Origin: Flavobacteriales bacterium
GTDB taxonomy: Bacteria > Bacteroidota > Bacteroidia > Flavobacteriales_D > Sanyastnellaceae
Direction of reading: 5' to 3'
Assembly (NCBI GenBank): GCA_011524845.1
Contig: WTJL01000172.1
Location: 14,672-19,950, forward strand
Length of the DNA: 5,279 bases
A program made the position numbers and the translations under genes. Positions 1-5,279 of this stretch are shown here, in pieces. The notes beneath the pieces are model-generated. The model searched no databases and had not been told where the DNA came from. It was given only the letters and a program-made list of their open reading frames with translations. Position 1 is the stretch's first letter, and each line of letters starts with the position of its first letter.

Positions 1-710
1 CCCATGGTTTCCATCATGACGGCGCCGGGCAAATCGTCTCCCACCACCGACACCTCGATGGTCAGAGGGTCGCCTGCCGCCACACGGAGGTCGTCGTTGG
101 TCAAGACAAACCGGAACGGCGCCGGCTCCACAAACTCTGTTCGGTGTTGCACGATGCGGGTGGCGGGCTCGGTCACCCATGCGGGCCGAAGCCAAAACAC
201 CCCGGCCACAAGAGCCGCCACGGGAAGGGCCAACTTCAAGGCACGCAACGAAGGACGAACGTCCACCGCCTGGGCGAACGGCAGGGGCTTCAGCGAGGCG
301 GTGCGCTGATCGATGCTCGCGGCCAGCAGGGTCACGTCTGCACCTTGGGCACGGTCGACTTGCTGCTGAAGCTGCAGCGTGTTGAGGAGTTTGTCCTTGA
401 CGTCAGGGAAGTGGTCGCCCACGATTCGTGCGGCTTCGTCGTACCCCAAACCGCGGCTCAAACGGAGCCATTGGAGCACGGGCCACACGACCTGCGTCAG
501 CAACACCCCCAGCGCGGCCGCGGCAAACGAGTAGAACAACACGGTCCTGCCCGCTACGCCAAAACGCCCCACATGCTCGAGACCCGCCAAGGTCAGCGCA
601 CCCAACGTCAGGGTGGCAAACGACAACAAGACCCCTCGGAGGGCCTTGTTTCGATGGTACCGCCGAATGAATTCATCCAGCTTTTCAAGGAGGGAAATGC
701 TCGGTGTCAT
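1..710 (-). CDS. DUF4175 family membrane protein, N-terminal part (gene runs off the left edge)
   Basis: The minus strand is open from an ATG at 710-708 to the window edge, giving 236 residues plus two bases; the stop is outside. The N-terminus (LLEKLDEFIRRYHRNKALRG) followed by two hydrophobic segments at about residues 25-44 and 55-82, then the motif region 98-117 (GDHFPDVKDKLLNTLQLQQQ) and a third hydrophobic segment at about 158-174, matches by recall the Bacteroidota DUF4175 family. Family members are large, with these N-terminal membrane helices followed by a long extracytoplasmic region and coiled coil. The molecular function is unknown, and some databases label relatives 'ATPase' although no nucleotide-binding motif is visible here. 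From about residue 193 the sequence looks like the beginning of a beta-rich extracytoplasmic domain. The start at 710 is chosen because the only nearby upstream in-phase extension is not needed for the family motif and an upstream ATG at 722 runs into a stop at once. No good Shine-Dalgarno is seen. It is transcribed divergently from the secreted-protein gene. Confidence 0.85.
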   Translation of the reverse strand, partial: MTPSISLLEKLDEFIRRYHRNKALRGVLLSFATLTLGALTLAGLEHVGRFGVAGRTVLFYSFAAAALGVLLTQVVWPVLQWLRLSRGLGYDEAARIVGDHFPDVKDKLLNTLQLQQQVDRAQGADVTLLAASIDQRTASLKPLPFAQAVDVRPSLRALKLALPVAALVAGVFWLRPAWVTEPATRIVQHRTEFVEPAPFRFVLTNDDLRVAAGDPLTIEVSVVGDDLPGAVMMETM

Positions 711-723
711 CTGCTGCACATGA

Positions 724-738
724 AAGGTACGCTACCTT
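724..738. repeat. Short inverted repeat centred in the divergent gap
   Basis: AAGGTA (724-729), a 3-base spacer CGC, then TACCTT (733-738) form a perfect 6-base inverted repeat. Each arm is the core of one of the two opposing -7-like boxes, so the symmetry could be an operator or simply two identical promoter boxes facing away from each other. Six-base arms are short enough to arise by chance. Confidence 0.4.
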
Positions 739-740
739 CG
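733..740 (+). promoter_or_regulatory. Possible -7 box for the secreted-protein gene
   Basis: TACCTTCG matches the Bacteroidota -7 consensus TAnnTTTG at all specified positions but one. It lies 22 bases before the ATG at 763, implying a leader of roughly 15 bases. No exact TTG is present at the expected -33 distance (only CTG triplets at 711-716), so this is weaker than the minus-strand candidate. The bases just before the start codon contain no Shine-Dalgarno, which is usual in Bacteroidota. Confidence 0.25.
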
Positions 741-762
741 ACGTCCATTCACAACCTACGCC

Positions 763-843
763 ATGAAAGGAAAGATGGTTTCCCTTTTCGCCGCCTTTGC
801 CCTGTTGGGAGGAGCGGTTGCTGTGTCCAACACAGCCTCAGCA
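763..843 (+). other. Sec signal peptide of the secreted protein
   Basis: Residues 1-27 have a short basic n-region (MKGK), a hydrophobic core (about residues 5-21) and an Ala-Ser-Ala cleavage site before Gln28. This fits signal peptidase I. No lipobox cysteine is present, so it is not a lipoprotein. It supports 763 as the true start. Confidence 0.9.
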
Positions 844-3800
844 CAGGACCTGGTCATCAACGAGTTGAACCTGGTCACAGGTCCGGAGACAGGTCAATTC
901 GTCGAACTCTACGGAGCACCAGACACCCCGCTCGACGGCCACACGCTGGTGGTGGTCAAGTCGGCCTTTCAAGACGGTGCTTGGGTCGCCCAAACCCAAG
1001 CCGCAGTGGACTTGAATGGCCAAGTGCTTGACGGCTCCGGTTTCCTTGCCCTGGAAGGGGAGGGTTGGCAAAGCACCCTCGCAGGGGTGGTGTTGGCTGC
1101 GTCGCAGGCGACCGAATTTGAAGTCGACACCCCTCCGGTGTTTGGAGACATGGTCGACGCCGTGCTGTACGGCAACACGAGTGTGACCAACCCTCAAATG
1201 GCGGCCATTGTGGCGGCCATCAACCCCGATGCGGAAGCCACCGTGTACGAAGGGGGAGAAGGGGTGTCTGCGGGTTCGGACGGACTGTCGCGCGTGCCCG
1301 ACGGAGGCGAGGCGTTTGACCAAGCGTTTGTCATGCAGGCGTTGAGCCCAGGGTCGACCAACGTGTTGCCCTGCGAAGGCGGTCACTTGGCACTGAACAA
1401 CCCCAACGTCACCACATTCTGCACAGACCTGGGGCCAGCCATTGTCGGCTTCACCCACGTCAGCGATGCGGCCAGCGCGGCCACCAGCCTGGCCGTGGTG
1501 GACCCCGAGACGGGAACCATCCTCGACCTGTTTGTCGGCACCGCCATCAACATGGAGGGATTGGGAGACGGCACGTTTGAGATCCACGCCATCTCTCACG
1601 ATTTGCCTTTGGCAGAAGGGGCGGAGACCTTGGCCGAGTTGACGACCCTCCCCGAAGGAGGGTGCATCAGCGTGGCAGAAGCATCTGTGACCTTGACAGG
1701 GGAAACGTGCGAAATCCCATCCTGCGATGGGGGCACGCTCTTGACCGCAGGAGGAGAACCTGAAGCAGAGGCATGCCTGACCGAAGACGGCGCCCTTGTG
1801 CCTTTTGGGTACTACAGCGACGCAGTAGAAGGGGGCTATGTGTTTCTCATCTGCAACCAGTCCGACGAGATTTTGGCCACCACAGACGAGCCTTACTTCG
1901 ACTTTGCGACGTTTGGCGAAGCGGGGGACTACCACGTGTGGGGATTGAGCTACCAAGACGGGCTGGACTCCACCACGATTGAAGTGGGTGCGTCTGCACT
2001 TCAGGCCAGCGCGTTGGGGTGCGACAGCTTGTCCACCAACGCCCTTCCGGTGACCATTCTTCAGTGCGGCACAGCGGGTCTGTGCGACGACTTGATCATC
2101 AGCGAATACGTGGAGGGCACGAGCAACAACAAGGCGCTGGAGATCCACAACCCCACGCCGTTTGAGGTGGATTTGACCCCCTACGTCATGGAGGTGTACA
2201 ACAACGGATCTGAGGTGCCCATTCAGTCCTTGGACCTCGAGGGCATCATCCCTTCGGGCGGGGTTCACGTGTTGGGCAACCCCCAAGCAGCAGCTCCGAT
2301 TGTCAACCAAAGTCAGGCCCTGAGTACGGTGACGTGGTTCAATGGAAACGACCCCATTGTCCTGCGGAAGAATGGCGAAATCATCGACATGATGGGGGTG
2401 ATTGGCGAAGATCCGCTCGGCGCATGGCCGGTGGGCGAAGGCGCCATGGCCGAGTTCACATTGGTCCGTAAACCCAACGTGGGCCAGGGTTCCACCAACT
2501 GGAACGAAGGCCAAACCCAATGGGACGTCTACCCCCAGGATACGTTTGATTTCTTGGGAGAGCACACGGCGTCTTGCGGTGGTTTGGGCACGATGGTGGT
2601 GGGCTTTGCCGCGCCAGAGCTGTACGTGGCTGAAGGAGGCGGAGTCCAGGTGGAGATGTTGGTGAGCTACCCGTTGGAAGATGTGGACGTCCAAATCGCC
2701 GTCACTGGCGGAGACGCAACGGCCGGCGACGACTTCCCTGCCGTGTTCCCTCTCAACTTCACGTTTGAATCTGGCCTGTTGAACAGCCAGGCATTCACCT
2801 TCGCAGCGATCGACGAGGAAGACCCCGAGCTTCAGGAGGATGTGGAATTGACGATGACCATCACGTCGGGCGGCGCCGTCCTCGGCATTCAAACGGTGGT
2901 CATCCACATCTTGCCCTCCGACTTGACGTACCCTGTGTACGACGTGGTTCAGGTCCGCGGGACCAACAACCAAGGCGTCTTGGACAGCATCGACACCGCG
3001 TGCGAGTTGCGCGGCATCGTTCACGGATGGAACGACTACCCGCAGGGCTTGCGGTTTACCCTGATCGATCCGACGCACGGCATCAACGTGTTCAGCGCCA
3101 TCAACAACTACGGTTACGAAGTCCAGGAAGGAGACAGTGTGCGCGTTCGCGGGGTGGTGGGCCAGTTTGCGGGATTGGCCACGCTGTACGCCGACACGGT
3201 CATCTACGAAGGCAGTGGGTTCGACACGCAAGAACCCATTCTTGTGCAGGAAATGGGCGAGGAGACGGAGTCCCGCGTGGTGAAGTTGAAGTGCGTCAAG
3301 CTGCTCGACCCCTCTCAATGGACCAATGCCTTCCCGTTCTTTGATGTGATGGTGGATTACGGCGTTGGAGAACTCCAAATCCGGATCGACGGCAACACCA
3401 ACATTTGGGGAACGGAGGCGCCCTTGGGCACCTTTGGGGTCACGGGCATCGGCGGTCAATCCGACGCCACTTCCCCTTACCTCGACGGGTACACCTTGTT
3501 GCCTCGAAGCCTTGACGATTTGACGGAGCCCGTCCTCGCGGCGTTCACCGTGCCGGAGGTCCTGGTGTTGGGCGGAGACCCCGTGTACGCCACCAATGAG
3601 AGTTCCAATGCGGATTACTACCAGTGGTCCTTCGGGAACGGATCGTTCAGCAACGATGAAGAGCCGGAGTTGACGTACACCGAGCCGGGCACGTACAACG
3701 TGTTTTTGACGGCCACCGACGCCGACTCGCAATGCTCCGATCAAGCCACAGGTTCCATTGTGGTCGAGGCAGAAGATGCAGTGGACGACTTGTCTTTGCG

Positions 3801-4032
3801 CATGGCCGTGTTCCCCAATCCCGCGTCGGAGGAGGTTCGGTTTGTGCTTCACGCCCGCTCCCTCGTGGAGGTTCGAGACGCGACAGGCCGCATGGCATGG
3901 GCCGGCACGTTGGCTGAAGGTGCGCAACGCATGGACGTGACAACGTGGCCTGCGGGCGTGTACACGTTGACCGTGTCACAGGATGTGGCCCAAGGAGCGA
4001 CGCACGTGGCGCGCTTCACCGTGCAGCGATGA
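763..4032 (+). CDS. Secreted T9SS type A sorting-domain protein with lamin-tail, OB-fold-like and PKD domains
   Basis: This 1089-residue protein is predicted to be exported by Sec, moved through the T9SS, and released or anchored at the surface. Seen in order: signal peptide 1-27 with cleavage after ASA; lamin-tail domain about 29-200 (DLVINELN start, LSPGSTN end); two cysteine-framed repeats 204-316 and 321-435; second lamin-tail domain about 442-604 (LIISEYVEGTSNNKALEIHN, ending DTFDFLGEHT); Calx-beta-like domain about 612-717; two OB-fold-like domains about 727-826 and 838-917 (the second ends GYTLLPRSLDDL); PKD domain about 926-1001; sorting domain 1012-1089. Lamin-tail plus OB-like modules are known from extracellular nucleases of the ExeM type, but no nuclease or other catalytic domain is visible, so a binding or adhesive role (possibly to extracellular DNA or polysaccharide) is inference. 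Residues 29-1011 contain only 18 Lys/Arg, so the mature body is strongly acidic. The ATG at 763 gives a complete signal peptide. The stop overlaps the next gene's start. Confidence 0.93.
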   Translation: MKGKMVSLFAAFALLGGAVAVSNTASAQDLVINELNLVTGPETGQFVELYGAPDTPLDGHTLVVVKSAFQDGAWVAQTQAAVDLNGQVLDGSGFLALEGEGWQSTLAGVVLAASQATEFEVDTPPVFGDMVDAVLYGNTSVTNPQMAAIVAAINPDAEATVYEGGEGVSAGSDGLSRVPDGGEAFDQAFVMQALSPGSTNVLPCEGGHLALNNPNVTTFCTDLGPAIVGFTHVSDAASAATSLAVVDPETGTILDLFVGTAINMEGLGDGTFEIHAISHDLPLAEGAETLAELTTLPEGGCISVAEASVTLTGETCEIPSCDGGTLLTAGGEPEAEACLTEDGALVPFGYYSDAVEGGYVFLICNQSDEILATTDEPYFDFATFGEAGDYHVWGLSYQDGLDSTTIEVGASALQASALGCDSLSTNALPVTILQCGTAGLCDDLIISEYVEGTSNNKALEIHNPTPFEVDLTPYVMEVYNNGSEVPIQSLDLEGIIPSGGVHVLGNPQAAAPIVNQSQALSTVTWFNGNDPIVLRKNGEIIDMMGVIGEDPLGAWPVGEGAMAEFTLVRKPNVGQGSTNWNEGQTQWDVYPQDTFDFLGEHTASCGGLGTMVVGFAAPELYVAEGGGVQVEMLVSYPLEDVDVQIAVTGGDATAGDDFPAVFPLNFTFESGLLNSQAFTFAAIDEEDPELQEDVELTMTITSGGAVLGIQTVVIHILPSDLTYPVYDVVQVRGTNNQGVLDSIDTACELRGIVHGWNDYPQGLRFTLIDPTHGINVFSAINNYGYEVQEGDSVRVRGVVGQFAGLATLYADTVIYEGSGFDTQEPILVQEMGEETESRVVKLKCVKLLDPSQWTNAFPFFDVMVDYGVGELQIRIDGNTNIWGTEAPLGTFGVTGIGGQSDATSPYLDGYTLLPRSLDDLTEPVLAAFTVPEVLVLGGDPVYATNESSNADYYQWSFGNGSFSNDEEPELTYTEPGTYNVFLTATDADSQCSDQATGSIVVEAEDAVDDLSLRMAVFPNPASEEVRFVLHARSLVEVRDATGRMAWAGTLAEGAQRMDVTTWPAGVYTLTVSQDVAQGATHVARFTVQR
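1372..1710 (+). repeat. Cysteine-framed protein repeat, copy 1 (residues 204-316)
   Basis: This copy begins CEGG and has cysteines at 204, 220, 301 and 316. It aligns by eye with the next copy: phenylalanine 10 residues and SDA 14 residues after the second cysteine, then a GDGTFEIHAIS segment matching AGDYHVWGLS in copy 2. Similar C-GG-L...WGLSY modules occur in secreted proteins of marine Bacteroidota by recall; their function is unknown to me. Copy 1 is more diverged and lacks the WGLSY motif. Confidence 0.7.
1723..2067 (+). repeat. Cysteine-framed protein repeat, copy 2 (residues 321-435)
   Basis: This copy begins CDGG and has framing cysteines at 321, 338, 420 and 435, spaced 17/82/15 against 16/81/15 in copy 1, plus an extra cysteine at 364. 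It carries the fuller module signature: YVFLICNQSDEILA, WGLSY at 393-397, and GCDSLSTNALPV near the end. The even cysteine framing suggests disulfides in the exported protein, which is inference. Confidence 0.75.
3796..4029 (+). other. T9SS type A C-terminal sorting domain (residues 1012-1089)
   Basis: The last 78 residues carry the family's landmarks: a FPNP box at 1017-1020 preceded by hydrophobic residues, VRDATGR at 1037-1043, and WPAGVYTLTV at 1062-1071, ending in a short beta strand. In the family this domain directs the protein through the T9SS outer-membrane pore and is removed by the PorU-type sortase, usually with attachment to A-LPS. It carries nine arginines and no lysine, in contrast to the acidic body before it. 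Confidence 0.92.
4029..4032 (+). promoter_or_regulatory. ATGA stop/start overlap linking the secreted protein and the permease
   Basis: The TGA stop at 4030-4032 and the ATG at 4029-4031 share bases, the classic arrangement for termination-reinitiation coupling. The absence of a gap means that the two genes are very likely on one transcript. Confidence 0.75.
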
Positions 4033-4925
4033 CGCCACGCACGCGCAGCCTGTTGCTGCTCCACGGCATCGTCGTCATTTTTGGGTTCACCGGGATCTTG
4101 GGGAAGCTGATCTCCATCGATGCGGAACCCTTGGTGTTCTGGCGCGTCACCATTGGCGGCCTCAGCACGGGCTTGTTCTTGCTTGTGATGCGCCGTTGGG
4201 AGCGGTGGTCGTGGAAGGCGTGCCTGCGGGCAGGGGGAGTCGGTTGGATTGTTGCCGCCCATTGGGTGACGTTTTTTGCCTCGATCAAGGCGAGCTCCGT
4301 GGGGCTGGCGCTGACCATGTTGGCCACTGCACCGCTGTTTGTAGGACTCATCGAGCCCTTGGTGTTCCGCCGTCGGGTGGCGTGGCGGGAGCTCGCCGTG
4401 GCAGCGGTGGTGTTCGTGGGCATTTCTCTGGTTTTTCAAGCGGAGAAAGACCAAATCTTGGGCATCACCCTCGGACTGACAAGTGCGGTCCTTGCGGCCA
4501 TTTTCAGCACCCTGAACGGCGTGTTGGTCAAGTCACACGACCCGGTGAATTTGAGTGCGGTGGAGTTGTTGGCGGCCAGCGTGGGGATGGCGTTGTGGCT
4601 TGCATTGCAGGGCCAATGGAACGCGGACCTCGTGTGGCTCTCTGCCTCGGATTGGTTGTGGATTGGGTTGTTGGCCGTGGTGGCCACCTCGTTCGCCTTC
4701 ATGGTGTCCATTCAGGTGCTTCAGCGATTGACCCCGTTCGAGTCCGCCATGGCCATCAACCTCGAGCCCATTTACGCCATCGTCTTGGCGTACGTCTTGT
4801 TTGGGGAGCGATTCTCGTCCGGTTTTTACCTGGGCGCGGCGCTTGTGATTGGGGCCGTCTTCGTCGACACAGCCCTCAGAGCGCGTCCACGTGAAACAGG
4901 GTCGACGCCACCCGATCGCCGGTGA
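4029..4925 (+). CDS. EamA-family permease (drug/metabolite transporter superfamily)
   Basis: This 298-residue inner-membrane protein has about ten hydrophobic segments (near residues 12-30, 35-54, 68-84, 92-113, 121-136, 143-165, 178-193, 209-228, 240-257, 267-283), the standard 5+5 arrangement of two EamA repeats. The second repeat ends with the signature NLEPIYAIVLAYVLFGE at 244-260, typical of the family. Such permeases export or import amino acids, metabolites or other small molecules; the substrate cannot be told from sequence. The start at 4029 is preferred because it overlaps the previous stop as ATGA and gives a family-like N-terminus; an in-frame ATG at 3945 would add 28 hydrophilic residues inside the upstream gene. 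No Shine-Dalgarno is seen, so translation may depend on coupling. The tail after the last helix (about 284-298, rich in Arg and Pro) is encoded by DNA that also encodes the end of the convergent hemW. Confidence 0.92.
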   Translation: MTPRTRSLLLLHGIVVIFGFTGILGKLISIDAEPLVFWRVTIGGLSTGLFLLVMRRWERWSWKACLRAGGVGWIVAAHWVTFFASIKASSVGLALTMLATAPLFVGLIEPLVFRRRVAWRELAVAAVVFVGISLVFQAEKDQILGITLGLTSAVLAAIFSTLNGVLVKSHDPVNLSAVELLAASVGMALWLALQGQWNADLVWLSASDWLWIGLLAVVATSFAFMVSIQVLQRLTPFESAMAINLEPIYAIVLAYVLFGERFSSGFYLGAALVIGAVFVDTALRARPRETGSTPPDRR

Positions 4926-5279
4926 TCCAGCGGGTTTCTGGGATGCGGTAGCGGCCGTCGGGGGTGGAAACAAGGTCGCCCTGTGCAAGGGCATCGGCCC
5001 ACGCTTTGGGCTCCAAGTCGTCCGGACGCAACCCCAAGTCGTTCTCCAGTTCGGTGAGGGAGATGCCGTGCGCAGTGCGCAACCCGGTCATGATGCGCTC
5101 GTTGTAGCGGTCCACTGTGGACAGGGCCTCCTCGGTGACGTCAAGCTCGTCTCGTTGGATGGCCTTGAGGTACCGCGGGTTGTTGGAGACGTTGGCGTAT
5201 CGGGTCGGGGCGAGAAAACCGTGGGCACCTGGCCCAAGGCCGAGGTACGGATCGCCGGCCCAGTAAGCGCTGTTGTGTT
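4876..5279 (-). CDS. hemW: HemW, radical-SAM heme chaperone / coproporphyrinogen III oxidase-like protein, C-terminal part
   Basis: The minus strand is open from the right edge to a TGA at 4878-4876, giving the last 133 residues; the start and the radical-SAM CxxxCxxC region lie outside. Visible HemW signatures are HNSAYW at the first residues, YLGLGPGAHGF at 11-21, a VSNNPRYLKAI segment at 30-40, and RYNERIMTGLRTAHG at about 57-71, followed by the small winged-helix-like C-terminal domain ending TGDRVASTLFHVDAL. HemW binds heme and a 4Fe-4S cluster and delivers heme to target proteins such as respiratory enzymes. It was formerly annotated as oxygen-independent coproporphyrinogen III oxidase (HemN-like), an activity HemW members generally lack. 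The usual tyrosine or phenylalanine in NEYIMTGLRT is arginine here. A full-length member is roughly 370-400 residues, so about two thirds is missing only because of the window edge. The gene converges on and overlaps the permease. Confidence 0.9.
   Translation of the reverse strand, partial: HNSAYWAGDPYLGLGPGAHGFLAPTRYANVSNNPRYLKAIQRDELDVTEEALSTVDRYNERIMTGLRTAHGISLTELENDLGLRPDDLEPKAWADALAQGDLVSTPDGRYRIPETRWITGDRVASTLFHVDAL

Larger units (their letters stand above)
722..754 (-). promoter_or_regulatory. Possible Bacteroidota-type promoter for the DUF4175 gene
   Basis: Read on the minus strand, TACCTTTC at 729-722 matches the Bacteroidota -7 consensus TAnnTTTG except for the last base. A TTG lies upstream at 754-752, 22 bases away, within the accepted spacing for the -33 element. 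Transcription would begin only a few bases before the ATG at 710, so the leader would be very short. This is a consensus match only; such short motifs occur by chance. Confidence 0.3.

Noticed and set aside
144..1031. A 295-residue plus-strand frame crossing the DUF4175 gene, the divergent gap and the start of the secreted-protein gene
   Set aside because: It is antisense to a recognisable DUF4175 sequence, then out of frame with a clear signal peptide. Its product is Arg/Gln/His-rich low-complexity sequence typical of a shadow frame.
720..1031. An upstream ATG at 720 with the same ATGAAAGG context as the real start at 763
   Set aside because: It is in a different frame from the signal peptide and would give an arginine-rich product with no domain. 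The 8-base duplication of the start context is most likely chance.
838..3927. A 1029-residue open frame on the minus strand opposite the secreted-protein gene
   Set aside because: It is the codon-aligned reverse complement of a gene with clear signal peptide, domains and sorting signal. Its translation is rich in His, Arg and Val without recognisable domains, and its openness is explained by the absence of TTA, CTA and TCA codons in the sense gene.
3849..4454. A 201-residue minus-strand frame across the secreted-protein/permease junction
   Set aside because: It is antisense to the sorting domain and the first membrane helices of the permease; the composition (His, Gln, Arg, Pro) is that of a shadow frame.
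3983..4894. A 303-residue plus-strand frame overlapping the permease
   Set aside because: It is the +1-type shadow of the EamA permease, with no membrane segments or known motifs; the permease frame has the family signature NLEPIYAIVLAYVLFGE.
4860..4940. A transcription terminator between the convergent genes
   Set aside because: No stem-loop followed by a T-run is visible on either strand, and the whole interval is coding.

Overview
The window looks like chromosomal DNA from a Bacteroidota bacterium, probably a marine or otherwise saline-water member with GC-rich DNA (clearly above 50% by eye; not computed). Three things point there. The long central gene encodes a secreted protein ending in a type A sorting domain of the type IX secretion system (T9SS), a system restricted to Bacteroidota and relatives. 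The left gene is the Bacteroidota form of the DUF4175 membrane protein. The plus-strand starts lack a clear Shine-Dalgarno sequence, and the divergent gap holds sequences resembling the Bacteroidota -7 box TAnnTTTG.

Layout. Bases 1-710 (minus) hold the N-terminal 236 residues of a DUF4175 membrane protein whose 3' part lies outside the window. A 52-base divergent gap (711-762) contains a small inverted repeat whose two arms both resemble -7 promoter boxes. Bases 763-4032 (plus) encode a 1089-residue, very acidic secreted multidomain protein: signal peptide, lamin-tail domain, two cysteine-framed repeats, second lamin-tail domain, Calx-beta-like domain, two OB-fold-like domains, PKD domain and T9SS sorting domain. 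It shares an ATGA stop/start overlap with an EamA-family (drug/metabolite transporter superfamily) permease at 4029-4925 (plus). That gene's end overlaps, on opposite strands, the last 50 bases of a converging gene (4876-5279, minus) encoding the C-terminal third of HemW, the radical-SAM heme chaperone. Its 5' part is outside the window.

The plus-strand pair probably forms a two-gene transcription unit, but no pathway links a surface protein to a small-molecule permease here, so the coupling may be only positional. DUF4175 and hemW are flanking genes with unrelated roles. No RNA genes, mobile elements, CRISPR arrays or convincing terminators were seen. The only non-coding stretch is the 52-base gap.

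The most notable material is in the secreted protein: its domain set resembles extracellular nucleases but no nuclease domain is present; it has a tandem repeat with matched cysteine spacing; and it is almost devoid of lysine and arginine until the sorting domain. No complete undescribed system could be demonstrated.
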